Below are positions 7,355 to 15,584 of a stretch of 26,585 nucleotides of DNA, in pieces. Origin of the DNA: DATGHS01 sp035307785. GTDB lineage: Bacteria; Planctomycetota; Planctomycetia; Gemmatales; Gemmataceae. Within the stretch, counting starts at the first letter, position 1. The number at the start of each line of letters is the position of its first letter. A program made the position numbers and the translations under genes. The stretch is from positions 1 through 26,585 of the forward strand of contig DATGHS010000550.1 of the NCBI GenBank assembly GCA_035307785.1, written 5' to 3'. Under the pieces are notes generated by a model, which did no database searches, was not told the origin of the DNA, and was given only the letters and a program-made list of their open reading frames with translations.

Positions 7355-10135
7355 TTATTCCGTCGGCGACTCCGTAGGCGGTGTTTCCGTCGGCGCATCC
7401 GCAGCTGCCGGCGGTTCGTCGGCCGGCGGCGTCGCCTCTGCGATGTTGCCGTCAACTTCGTCCTTGGCCACCTTCGCAAACGACGCAATCTTATCGCCTT
7501 CGTTCAAGTTCATGATCCGCACGCCCTGGGTATTGCGGCCAATCACGCGAATCTCGGAAATATGCGTGCGGTTCACCATGCCCTGCGCGGTGATGAGCAC
7601 CACATCGTCGCCTTCGCGCACACTGGCAATGCCGATGACTGGGCCGTTGCGATCCGAAGTGCGAATGTCGCGCAATCCCTTGCCGCCGCGCCGTTGCCGG
7701 CGATAGCGCATCGACGAGCGGTCTTTGGGTCCTTCGTCGCCGTCGGCCGACGGTTCCGCTTCCCCAGTCGGTTCCGGCTCGGCCGGTTCTTCCGGTTCCT
7801 CCTCGGCCACATTGGCGCCAAAGGGCGTTCGCTTACCGTAGCCATTTTCGCAGACCGTGAGCAGGAAACCTTCCGGATCAACGACGACCATGCCCACCAG
7901 TTCATCGCCGTCGCGCAGGTCGATGCCTTTCACGCCCTGGGTATTGCGGCCCATGGCCCGGGCATCGCTCTCGGCAAAGCGAATGGCCATGCCACTGCGC
8001 GTGCTGAGCACGACTTCATCACGGGCTTGCGTCATTACCACGTCGATGAGCGTGTCGCCATCTTCAAGGTTGATCCCAATGATGCCACCCGAACGCGGCC
8101 GGCTGTATTCGTCCAGGGCCGTCTTTTTAACCTTCCCGCGTTTCGTCGCCATCAGCAGGTAGTGGCTCGCATCGAACTCGCGCACCGGAATCACGCTCGT
8201 GATCTTCTCCTCCGGCCGGAGCGAGAGCACATTGGCAATGGATCGACCCGCGCTGGTCCGGCTCGCTTGCGGAACCTCATAGACTTTAAGCCAGTATACC
8301 TGCCCGCGCGTGGTGAAGCACAGCAGATAGTCGTGCGTAGAAGCAACGAAGAGATGCTCGATAAAATCATCGTCGCGGGTGCTCCCGCCGGAGACACCCT
8401 TGCCGCCGCGGTGCTGCGTGCGATAGGTTTTCGCCGGCAGCCGCTTGAGGTAGCCGTTGTGGCTGATGGTAACAACGGTGGTCTCTTCGGGAATCAGGTC
8501 TTCGTAATTGATGTTGGTGTCAACTTCAATAATCTCGGTTCGCCGATCGTCGCCATACTTGTCGCGCATCTCCTCCAGGTCTTGCTTGATCAGCGCGTAA
8601 ATGTTCCGCTCGTTGCCGAGCAATTCCTCGTAGCCGACGATCTGTTTGCGCAACTCGCCGTATTCCTTCAGGATCTCGTCGCGCTCCAGAGCGGCTAATT
8701 GACCAAGTTGCAGCCGCACCACGGCTTCCGCCTGGGCCTCGGTCATATGGTAGTTGTCCATGTGACCGAGTTCGCGTTGGAGGGCAGAGAAGGCCGCGCT
8801 GCCGATAGCCCGTTCGAGCACCGTTGCGGCCACGGTCATGTTCTGTAACCGCTCCTTGGCCTCGTTGCGGTTCGGCGAGGTACGGCAAATGCTGATGACT
8901 TCGTCGAGCGAAGAAATGGCAATTAACTGGCCTTCGAGCACATGGCCGCGACGCTTCGCTTCGCGGAGCAGGAATTCCGTGCGCCGGCGAATCACGTGCA
9001 CACGATGGCGCAGGAATTCCTCCATCATCTGCTTGAGCGTGAGGACGCGCGGTCGGCCGTCCACCAGCGCCAGCAAAATGATGCTTACCGTCTTTTGCAG
9101 CGGCGAGTATTGGTACAGCTGATTGAGAATCAAATGCGGATCCTCGCCGCGCTTGAGGTCGATGACGATTCGGACGGGTTCACCCTTGCGCGCGGCCGAC
9201 TCATCGCGCATCGCGGCAATGCCCTTGATGCGCTCGTCCTTTACGAGTTCGCCGATTTTCTCCTGAAGATGCAGGCGGGTTTCCTGGAACGGGACCTCGG
9301 TAATAATGATTTTCCGCGGGCTGGAATCCTCATCAATGGTCGCGCGGGCGCGGAGGGTGACTTTGCCGCGGCCGGTGGCGTAGCCCTCCACGATGCCCTG
9401 CCGGCCGCAGATGATGCCGCCGGTGGGGAAGTCGGGACCCGGCACGGCTTCCATCAGCTCCATCACGCTAATGTCTGGGTTTTCGACAAGCTTGACGATG
9501 GCATTGCAAACCTCCCGCAAGTTGTGCGGAGGAATTTCGGTCGCCATGCCGACCGCGATGCCGTCGGAGCCATTCACGAGCAGATTTGGGAACTTGCACG
9601 GCAAGACGATGGGCTCGGTTCGCCGTCCATCGTAGTTCGGGATCATGTCGACGGTGTCGCGCTCGAGGTCTTCGAGCATTTCAGAAGCGACATGCGACAG
9701 TCGCGCTTCGGTGTACCGCATGGCCGCCGCAGGCAGCCCGGCCACCGAGCCGAAGTTGCCTTGCTTATCGACGAGCACGTGCCGCAGGTTCCACTCCTGG
9801 GCCATGCGCACCAACGTGGGGTAAACGATCGCTTCGCCGTGCGGGTGGTAGTTGCCGCTGGTGTCGCCGCAGATCTTGGCGCACTTGATGCGCCCGGCCG
9901 TGGGGCCGAGGTTGAGGTCGTTCATCGCCACGAGAATGCGCCGCTGCGACGGCTTCAGCCCATCGCGCACGTCGGGCAGTGCCCGGCTGACGATCACGCT
10001 CATGGCGTAGGTCAAGTAGCTATCTTTCAGCTCTTCGGCAATGTTCAGCGGCTCGAACTGGCCGTCGGCCGAGCCGTTTTCCTGAGGTGGTTGCGGGGGC
10101 AACGGGGGGGTGGTTTCATCCGCCAATGCAGGCAT
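7355..10135 (-). CDS. gyrA: DNA gyrase subunit A
   Basis: The product has 926 residues from the ATG at 10135. An in-frame TTG at 10147 would add four residues; neither start has a well-placed ribosome-binding site. It is the breakage-reunion subunit of the type II topoisomerase that supercoils DNA. The catalytic Tyr lies in AAMRYTEARL. The segment usually called the quinolone region reads HPHGEAIVYP, so the positions of E. coli Ser83 and Asp87 are Ala and Pro. The C-terminal propeller has a first GyrA-box variant (QHRGGKG, around 8398-8417) and, after an acidic insert of about 35 residues, a canonical QRRGGKG (around 7678-7698). The protein ends in an acidic Pro/Thr-rich tail. The first blade position normally holds QRRGGKG. 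No gyrB is in the window. Confidence 0.97.
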   Translation of the reverse strand: MPALADETTPPLPPQPPQENGSADGQFEPLNIAEELKDSYLTYAMSVIVSRALPDVRDGLKPSQRRILVAMNDLNLGPTAGRIKCAKICGDTSGNYHPHGEAIVYPTLVRMAQEWNLRHVLVDKQGNFGSVAGLPAAAMRYTEARLSHVASEMLEDLERDTVDMIPNYDGRRTEPIVLPCKFPNLLVNGSDGIAVGMATEIPPHNLREVCNAIVKLVENPDISVMELMEAVPGPDFPTGGIICGRQGIVEGYATGRGKVTLRARATIDEDSSPRKIIITEVPFQETRLHLQEKIGELVKDERIKGIAAMRDESAARKGEPVRIVIDLKRGEDPHLILNQLYQYSPLQKTVSIILLALVDGRPRVLTLKQMMEEFLRHRVHVIRRRTEFLLREAKRRGHVLEGQLIAISSLDEVISICRTSPNRNEAKERLQNMTVAATVLERAIGSAAFSALQRELGHMDNYHMTEAQAEAVVRLQLGQLAALERDEILKEYGELRKQIVGYEELLGNERNIYALIKQDLEEMRDKYGDDRRTEIIEVDTNINYEDLIPEETTVVTISHNGYLKRLPAKTYRTQHRGGKGVSGGSTRDDDFIEHLFVASTHDYLLCFTTRGQVYWLKVYEVPQASRTSAGRSIANVLSLRPEEKITSVIPVREFDASHYLLMATKRGKVKKTALDEYSRPRSGGIIGINLEDGDTLIDVVMTQARDEVVLSTRSGMAIRFAESDARAMGRNTQGVKGIDLRDGDELVGMVVVDPEGFLLTVCENGYGKRTPFGANVAEEEPEEPAEPEPTGEAEPSADGDEGPKDRSSMRYRRQRRGGKGLRDIRTSDRNGPVIGIASVREGDDVVLITAQGMVNRTHISEIRVIGRNTQGVRIMNLNEGDKIASFAKVAKDEVDGNIAEATPPADEPPAAADAPTETPPTESPTE

Positions 10136-10292
10136 CCTCTGCTGCAAAAATGATTGGAAGAAGCGACCCGATGTCGCCTGTTTTTTCGCAATTTTCTGTT
10201 CTTATTTTACCAGAATTGATGGGTCAGAACCACCATCGGCGGTGCTTTTTGTCCCACAAATCCCATGTCTTAAGTCCTTGATGCAAAATATG

Positions 10293-10333
10293 TTGCGGCA
10301 ACTTTCCCAAATCATCTCTAAAGTTGCAAGCAA
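10293..10333. repeat. Inverted repeat in the gyrA/STN divergent region
   Basis: GCAACTTT (10298-10305) pairs exactly with AAAGTTGC (10320-10327). The stem extends outward by TTGC (10293-10296) and GCAA (10330-10333) across a small bulge, giving 12 pairs around a 14-nt loop. It could be an operator or an mRNA leader hairpin. Confidence 0.55.
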
Positions 10334-10463
10334 TCCGCGCAATTAGCTAAGTTTGCAGCGTTTCCATTCGTAATCAAATGCTTTTTTGCGAAACCAAAAA
10401 CCTCTTCCAAACGCCTAAGTTGATAGGATAATGCGTGCCATTGTTACCATCGTACACGTAAAC

Positions 10464-10470
10464 GAGGAGA
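10464..10470 (+). promoter_or_regulatory. Ribosome-binding site fixing the start at 10476
   Basis: GAGGAGA ends 5 nt before the ATG at 10476. The in-frame upstream ATG at 10431 has no such site, and starting there would bury the signal peptide. Confidence 0.75.
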
Positions 10471-10475
10471 AGAAT

Positions 10476-11183
10476 ATGCGACGCTGGCTAGGGGGAACCG
10501 CGCTGCTGCTTGCCGGCATCCTGACGGTTTGCGGCGCCGAGAAAGACAGCGAAGAAGCCGCCAAGACCCGCGAAGAGCGGCTCAAGGTGAAAATGCCTGA
10601 CGTTGAATGGAAGAACAAGAATTTGGGCGATGCCTTGGGCGAAGTCGCCTCGGCCATCGACGATGCCGCCAAAGGCAAGATTCAGATTAAGTTCAACACC
10701 GGCATCTCCATGAATCAAAAAATAACTTTTACCGCGAAGGGTAAGACCGTGGAAGAAGTTCTCGACGGCATGCTCGGCGAGAATTTGGGCTACGTCATCA
10801 TCTCCAAGAAAGGCGACAAGACCGATGGCGGCCTGCTTATTGTGGCAGGAAATGCCCGGGGCGACGACAAGGGCGCAAAAATGACCGCCAAAACCAAAGA
10901 GAAAGAGCCGGATAAGGGCAAGAATAAGGACAAGGCCGTAGCGAAGGAGCCCACGGAAAAGAAGGACACACCAAAAACGGAGAAGAAAGACGCGCCTAAG
11001 ACGGAACCAGCCGCCGGCGGCGACGCCGAGAAGGATGCCGCCAGCAAGCTCGAACTCATCCGCATGCTGGTCGACAGCGGCAAGAAGGACAAGGCCAAGG
11101 AGCGGCTCGGGGAGCTGATCGAGAAGTACCCCGACACCAAAGCGGCCAAGGAAGCGAAAGAATTGCTGGATAAGCTGAAGTAA
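10476..11183 (+). CDS. Exported protein with STN/secretin-N-like domain, Lys-rich linker and TPR-like tail
   Basis: The protein has 235 residues from the ATG at 10476. A signal peptide (MRRWLGGTALLLAGILTVCG) leads into a helix. Residues 40-125 have the STN/secretin-N pattern: a short beta strand (DVEWKNKNLGDAL), a helix, IQIKFNTGI, ITFTAKGKTVEEVLDGML, then GYVIISKKG. A Lys/Glu/Pro/Thr-rich linker with a repeated KKDxPKTE unit follows. The tail (about 190-235) looks like one TPR-type helix pair, LIRMLVDSGKKDKAKERLGELIEKYP. No secretin channel domain is attached, so pore function is not indicated. It precedes another STN-like protein on the same strand by 118 bp, suggesting a shared envelope role. 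LTVC is a poor lipobox because of Val at -1. Confidence 0.75.
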   Translation: MRRWLGGTALLLAGILTVCGAEKDSEEAAKTREERLKVKMPDVEWKNKNLGDALGEVASAIDDAAKGKIQIKFNTGISMNQKITFTAKGKTVEEVLDGMLGENLGYVIISKKGDKTDGGLLIVAGNARGDDKGAKMTAKTKEKEPDKGKNKDKAVAKEPTEKKDTPKTEKKDAPKTEPAAGGDAEKDAASKLELIRMLVDSGKKDKAKERLGELIEKYPDTKAAKEAKELLDKLK

Positions 11184-11301
11184 AAATCTAGCGCAGGCAT
11201 AATCCGACCTCCCGCCAACATTCGGCAGTCCCATCCGTTCTCTTCAATAGCGAGGCCACAACTCGCCACGTCCGAGGCGCATCGTTAATCGGCAGGTTTC
11301 C

Positions 11302-12270
11302 ATGCTTCTTTCCAGCGGCCGGTGGCTTAGCGCGCTTTGTCTATTGTCAATCACCTCCTGTGCTCTAGCGCAGGAAGAGCAAGCGCCGCCCATTTCCTTA
11401 TCGCAGCGCAACCGGGAGTGGACTGTCGAAGAAGTAATGCAAAAACTCAGCGTCCGAATCAACGTCGATTACAAAACCGAAATTCCGATTCGGGATCTGC
11501 TCAACCAATTACAAGATCATTGCGGCGTCAGTTTTCGCATTTATGAGGATGCGTTCAAGGCTCTGGAACCGCCGCTGGAAAATGTCGAAGAGACGAAGAT
11601 CCGCCTGCCGCGCATGATGAACACCCGGCTCGATTCGCTGCTGACATTCGCACTTCAGTCGGTCAACGGGACCGTGCTGGTTCGCCGGGATCACCTTGAA
11701 ATCACCACGCTAAAAGAAGCCTGCCGAGAGTGTGGCGGGCCGTGGCCGGGGTTCGACGTGGATTTGGACTGGCCCGACAGCCCGGAGGCATATGCGGATT
11801 TCCGGCTGCCCTTCGTACAAATGGCTTTCACCAACCGGCCGTTGACTTCGGTCTTTGCCGATCTGATAGCCGTGTACAACGACCGAAACGTGGTCTTTGC
11901 CCCGCAGGCCACGCAGCGCATGAAGGTGGCCGTCACCGGCCGCCTGACCAACATCCCTTTGAACCAGGCGCTGCAAATCCTTGCCAAGTTGGGCGATCTC
12001 GAAGCAGTGACGTGCGGCAACATCACGCTAATCACCACCGCTGAAAAAGCGGAGCCGATGCTGAAAGACCTTGCCGAACGCCGGGCCGTCAGCCGAATTC
12101 AGCGCTTGCTCGAGCAAAATGACATTTACGCAAGTAAGGACCAGATTCGGGGGGCATTCCTGCAGCCGTCTGGCAGTGCCAGCAGCAATGCCCGCGGCCG
12201 GGCTCGGGTTTCGTGGGACGATTACGCACGGAATGTGCTGGAAAAGCGCTCAGCAGAAACCGAACCTTGA
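11302..12270 (+). CDS. Exported protein with two STN/secretin-N-like domains
   Basis: The protein has 322 residues. The N-terminus MLLSSGRWLSALCLLSITSC is a signal sequence; ITSC fits a lipobox, so it may be a lipoprotein, although ALA|QEE is an alternative signal peptidase I site. Two similar domains follow, at about 40-135 (IPIRDLLNQLQDHCGVSF to GTVLVRRDHLEITT) and about 165-255 (RPLTSVFADLIAVYNDRNVV to VTCGNITLITT). Each has the beta-helix-beta-beta-helix-beta order of STN domains. A CRECGGPWPG stretch between them is Cys-containing. The C-terminus (about 260-322) is charged and helical. No channel domain is present. The convergent galE gene ends 10 bp beyond its stop codon. Function unknown. 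Confidence 0.75.
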   Translation: MLLSSGRWLSALCLLSITSCALAQEEQAPPISLSQRNREWTVEEVMQKLSVRINVDYKTEIPIRDLLNQLQDHCGVSFRIYEDAFKALEPPLENVEETKIRLPRMMNTRLDSLLTFALQSVNGTVLVRRDHLEITTLKEACRECGGPWPGFDVDLDWPDSPEAYADFRLPFVQMAFTNRPLTSVFADLIAVYNDRNVVFAPQATQRMKVAVTGRLTNIPLNQALQILAKLGDLEAVTCGNITLITTAEKAEPMLKDLAERRAVSRIQRLLEQNDIYASKDQIRGAFLQPSGSASSNARGRARVSWDDYARNVLEKRSAETEP

Positions 12271-12280
12271 GGTCCGCCTA

Positions 12281-13273
12281 TCAAGACGTGCCATCCCCAA
12301 ATCCCCGCGGATGCCGCCGGTGCCATTCCCAGGCACTGGCGATAATCGGCCGTAGCTCCGGATACTTCGGCGTCCAGCTGAGTTCGCGGCGAATCTTCGA
12401 GCCGTCGGCCACGAGTTCCGGTGGATCTCCGGGACGGCGCGGCGTCTCCTTCACCGGCACTTTCTTGCCCGTGATTCCTTCCGCCGTGCGAATCACCTCG
12501 CGCACGCTGTGCGACTTGCCGGTGCCGGCGTTGTAAATGAGCCCCTTGCCGGGTTGCAATTGTTCCAAGGCCAGGCGGTGCGCTTCGGCCAAATCATCGA
12601 CGTGGATGTAATCGCGCAGGCAAGTGCCGTCGGGGGTCGGGTAATCGGTGCCGAAGATTTCAATGTGCGGCCGCTGGCCGAGGATGGATTGCAGCACCAG
12701 CGGAATGAGATGCGTTTCCGGAGTGTGGTCCTCGCCAATGCTGCCGTCCGCCGCGGCGCCAGCGGCATTGAAGTAACGTAAGGCCGCATAGCCCCATTGA
12801 TAGGCCGTCGCGAAATCGGCCAGAGCGCGCTCCACCGCCAGCTTGGTGTTGCCGTACGGATTGATCGGCCGCTGCGGCATGTCTTCGGTGATCGGCATCC
12901 GCTCCGGGACTCCGTAGGTGGCACAAGTGCTGGAGAAGACGAAGCGCGAAATACCATGCCGGCGCATGCGCTCCATCAGATTGAGCGTGTTGACAAGATT
13001 ATTCTGGTAATACTTTGCGGGTTGAACCACCGACTCGCCTACGTAGGCACTGGCAGCGAAGTGCACCACGGCTTCGATCCGGTTGGCGAGCAGCGCGTGA
13101 TCGAGAAAATCCGTGTCCTTCAGATCGCCCGCGATGAGTGTCTCGGCCGGAACCGCCCCGCGATGACCCATCGACAGATTGTCGTACACCCAGACGTCAT
13201 GCCCGTGAGTAAGCAACAGGCGAACGGTGTGGCTGCCAATGTACCCGGCGCCGCCGGTGACGAGAATGCGCAT
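12281..13273 (-). CDS. galE: UDP-glucose 4-epimerase
   Basis: The product has 330 residues, the usual size. It interconverts UDP-glucose and UDP-galactose with bound NAD, in the Leloir pathway or for envelope polysaccharide precursors. The NAD-binding motif GGAGYIG is at residues 7-13. The SSTCATYG stretch (114-121) holds the active-site Ser/Thr, and the catalytic pair is Y140 and K144 in YGNTK. RYFNAAGA, the CLRDYIHVDDLAEAH motif and the C-terminal RRPGDPPELVAD are all typical of GalE. It is the last gene of a long minus-strand run. A perfect GC-rich palindrome separates it from the zinc-ribbon gene upstream. Confidence 0.95.
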   Translation of the reverse strand: MRILVTGGAGYIGSHTVRLLLTHGHDVWVYDNLSMGHRGAVPAETLIAGDLKDTDFLDHALLANRIEAVVHFAASAYVGESVVQPAKYYQNNLVNTLNLMERMRRHGISRFVFSSTCATYGVPERMPITEDMPQRPINPYGNTKLAVERALADFATAYQWGYAALRYFNAAGAAADGSIGEDHTPETHLIPLVLQSILGQRPHIEIFGTDYPTPDGTCLRDYIHVDDLAEAHRLALEQLQPGKGLIYNAGTGKSHSVREVIRTAEGITGKKVPVKETPRRPGDPPELVADGSKIRRELSWTPKYPELRPIIASAWEWHRRHPRGFGDGTS

Positions 13274-13284
13274 AATATTCTGCT

Positions 13285-13300
13285 CCGCCGCAAGCGGCGG
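13285..13300. repeat. CCGCCGC-AA-GCGGCGG palindrome between galE and the zinc-ribbon gene
   Basis: A perfect 7-bp stem around AA. It belongs to the GCCGCAAGCGGC-core family that recurs in other gaps of this run. It may terminate the zinc-ribbon gene's transcript or be a dispersed repeat. Confidence 0.65.
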
Positions 13301-13301
13301 T

Positions 13302-14552
13302 CTAGCGGTTATCCTTCAATCCAGTGGCATCGCTGACCGCGGCATGAATTTCCCGCGCGCGCGCCTCGTTCAAACCATGGTGAATCGATAAATCGGCCGA
13401 ACCGTGGGCGAAAGCTAATGATACGTCCCACTTATCGGGCCGAATGACATAGTACCAAAAGAGAATCCCCGGAATGCAGCCATAGCCGAGGAGAATGAAC
13501 ATCATGCCCCAGCTGAACATGTCGGGCTCGTTGGACTGGACGAGCACCAGACCTTCGTGATCCTTCCAACGGATGGTTTGCGGCTTCTGCGGAATGAATG
13601 CGTAACGCCAGGTTTTGGTGATGGTAACTTTGCCCTTCGCATTGCGCGTGAGCTTCAGCGTATCGAACGTGCCCAGCAAGAACGCCTGGAGACCGATTTG
13701 CAGAAAGAGCATGATGAACGACACCGCGTAGTCACTCACAATCGTCAGCACAATGGTCAGGACCAGGTTAATTGCCTGAGCAATGAAGAACGCCGTTATC
13801 CGCTTTTGCAGCGGCCAGCCATTTTCCCAAACAAGATTCAGCGGCTGAAAGGCGCGTTTCTTCTTTTCGCCGGTCTTCAGGTTAAAGCCGCAGTGAACGC
13901 AGAAGTTTTCGCGGTAATCGATGGCTTTGTTGCATTCCGGACAGCGGCGGGTCTTGACGTCACCGGTCACACGATATGGGTTGCGATCGTCCTCTTCCGT
14001 GCCTTCGATCAAAACTTCGCGCTCCGGTTCCTCTTCTTGAGCCGTGATCGGCTCTTCTTCGCCAGCAACCACGGGCTCTTCGTCTTCCACCGGGACGATA
14101 TCGTCGTCGTCCTGGGGCGGCGGAATGGAATTCCGCGCTTTCTGGATCGCCTTTCTCGAAGGAGGGGGTGGAGACGATACTGGCGGCTTGGACGCTGGCC
14201 GGGCAGGAGCCGATGGCTCGCCATTTTGATCGAGTGCCGGTGGAGATTCTTCAATCACCTTCCGCTTTGGTGAAGGGGGCGTGGCGGGCTTTGGTTTTTG
14301 AGTTTCTGCCGGCTCCAAGAGAAGGTCCGCGGCGGCATCGGCTTCGGTCTGCTTGACACGCGGCTTCGTTCTTGCCGGTTGCACCGGGGCGGGTTTTTCT
14401 TCGACAGCGGGAGCATTGCGGGCCAATTCGCGAATGTCGGGCGGAAGCTCGAAGATGACGCCGCACTCGGCGCAGCGGAACTTCGCCTTGCTGTATCCGG
14501 CCGGCACCTCCTGCCGCTGCCCGCAACCTGTGCAAAAAGCCATCACCGACAT
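13302..14552 (-). CDS. Double zinc-ribbon membrane protein
   Basis: The protein has 416 residues. An N-terminal zinc ribbon has C7, C10, C27 and C30, the same spacing as in the protease at the left edge. A long Pro/Glu-rich disordered linker covers about 40-195. A second ribbon (CPEC, then CVHC) follows near 205-225. Three hydrophobic helices come next: ITAFFIAQAINLVLTIVLTIV, then SFIMLFLQIGLQAFLLGTF, then MMFILLGYGCIPGILFWYYV. A soluble segment between the second and third helices contains IRWKDHEGLVLVQ, resembling a small PH-like or DUF domain. No enzymatic motif is visible. An alternative ATG lies at 14543. It follows the ABC ATPase gene with a 29-bp gap, so it may be co-transcribed with that module. 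Function unknown. Confidence 0.8.
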   Translation of the reverse strand: MSVMAFCTGCGQRQEVPAGYSKAKFRCAECGVIFELPPDIRELARNAPAVEEKPAPVQPARTKPRVKQTEADAAADLLLEPAETQKPKPATPPSPKRKVIEESPPALDQNGEPSAPARPASKPPVSSPPPPSRKAIQKARNSIPPPQDDDDIVPVEDEEPVVAGEEEPITAQEEEPEREVLIEGTEEDDRNPYRVTGDVKTRRCPECNKAIDYRENFCVHCGFNLKTGEKKKRAFQPLNLVWENGWPLQKRITAFFIAQAINLVLTIVLTIVSDYAVSFIMLFLQIGLQAFLLGTFDTLKLTRNAKGKVTITKTWRYAFIPQKPQTIRWKDHEGLVLVQSNEPDMFSWGMMFILLGYGCIPGILFWYYVIRPDKWDVSLAFAHGSADLSIHHGLNEARAREIHAAVSDATGLKDNR

Positions 14553-14581
14553 GAGTTAGCCCGCTAAGCCGCAAACCGCCG

Positions 14582-15517
14582 TCAATTCGTGATCCCTTTC
14601 GTGATGCCCATGAACACGTCTTCGAGATCAATTTCTTCTTCCTTCAGCATTTTCAAACGCAGGTTGCTTTTCACCAACAAGTCGGCCACGAAGGTGCCGT
14701 CTTTCACGCCGTCTTTGAGGGTAACGCGCAGGTAGTCCTCTTGTTCCTTGAATTCGACTTCTTTCACATCGGGATGGCGCTCCAGATGGCTGCGGGCCGT
14801 CGGGTTCAGACCGTTCGCCACCGAAACGAGATACACCAGGCTGTGACGGACCTGGCGAATGGCGGCCTCCACGTCGCCATCGAACAGGAGCTTGCCCCGC
14901 TCGATGATTCCAATCTTGTTGCAAATGTCGGCCAGTTCCGGAAGAATGTGGCTCGAAACGAGGATGGTCTTCCCCATGCTGCGCAGTTCTTTGAGCAGGC
15001 CGCGCATTTCGATTCGGGCACGCGGGTCGAGACCGCTGGCCGGCTCGTCGAGTAGCAGCACTTGCGGCTCATGCAGCAAAACGCGGGCGAGACCCAGGCG
15101 CTGCGTCATGCCGCGCGACAGGCTCGTCACCAGCGCATCGCGCTTGTAGCCAAGGTCGACTAGCTCCAGCACTTGCTCACACTTCTGCTTGCGTTCCGGC
15201 CCCTTGATGCGGTAGGCGGCGGCGAAAAACTCCAGATACTCGATCACCTTCATGTCGTCATACACGCCGAAGAAATCGGGCATGTAGCCGATCAGCCGGC
15301 GGATTTCTTTCGACCCGTTGTAGATCGAGTAGCCGCAGACCGACGCCTCGCCCCAGGTAGGGTTGAGCAGCGTGGCCAAGATGCGCATCGTCGTGGTTTT
15401 GCCAGCGCCGTTGGGGCCAATGAAGCCATACACGTCGCCTTTTTCCAACTTGAGCGTGAGGCGATTGAGCGCATAGAGATCGCCGTACATCTTCGTGAGA
15501 TCGCGGGTTTCGATCAT
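14582..15517 (-). CDS. ABC transporter ATP-binding protein (ABC-2/Gld-like)
   Basis: The protein has 311 residues, about 90 more than a bare ATPase domain; the extra C-terminal region is typical of ABC-2-type exporters. Walker A is GPNGAGKTT (34-42), the signature is LSRGMTQR (133-140), Walker B is VLLLDEP (153-159), and the switch His is H190 in ILVSSH. All residues needed for ATP hydrolysis are present. It would power movement of an unknown substrate at the inner membrane. The preceding gene (15585-17888) encodes a lipoprotein with two membrane helices, and no classical six-helix permease is adjacent. A GAGAAAG stretch upstream of the ATG is a weak ribosome-binding site. A Gld/ABC-2-like role is inferred from the family and the neighbour. 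Confidence 0.9.
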   Translation of the reverse strand: MIETRDLTKMYGDLYALNRLTLKLEKGDVYGFIGPNGAGKTTTMRILATLLNPTWGEASVCGYSIYNGSKEIRRLIGYMPDFFGVYDDMKVIEYLEFFAAAYRIKGPERKQKCEQVLELVDLGYKRDALVTSLSRGMTQRLGLARVLLHEPQVLLLDEPASGLDPRARIEMRGLLKELRSMGKTILVSSHILPELADICNKIGIIERGKLLFDGDVEAAIRQVRHSLVYLVSVANGLNPTARSHLERHPDVKEVEFKEQEDYLRVTLKDGVKDGTFVADLLVKSNLRLKMLKEEEIDLEDVFMGITKGITN

Positions 15518-15541
15518 GGAGTCTTTCTCAAATCAGACATG

Positions 15542-15582
15542 CCATTTGCGGCTTCGCCGACGAATTCGCAAGCGGCCAATGG
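15542..15582. repeat. Imperfect inverted repeat between the lipoprotein and ABC ATPase genes
   Basis: CCATTTGCGGCTT (15542-15554) pairs with AAGCGGCCAATGG (15570-15582) at 11 of 13 positions. It is a member of the GCCGCAAGC-type family seen in neighbouring gaps. Confidence 0.55.
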
Positions 15583-15584
15583 GA

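Larger units (their letters stand above)
10136..10475. other. AT-rich divergent intergenic region between gyrA and the STN-domain gene
   Basis: About 340 bp without a gene, clearly richer in A+T than its surroundings, and the place for the promoters of gyrA (leftward) and the STN gene (rightward). It holds an inverted repeat at 10293-10333. A GATAAT hexamer near 10427 could be a -10 for the rightward gene but has no good -35. No small ORF is convincing. Confidence 0.5.

Noticed and set aside
7562..10153. Long plus-strand open frames opposite gyrA (378 and 403 codons)
   Set aside because: They lie entirely antisense to an unmistakable gyrA and have no recognisable domains; GC-rich coding sequence often leaves such frames open.
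10231..10256. ACCACC...GGCGGT followed by CTTTTTG as a terminator
   Set aside because: The stem has a mismatch and no gene ends upstream on that strand.
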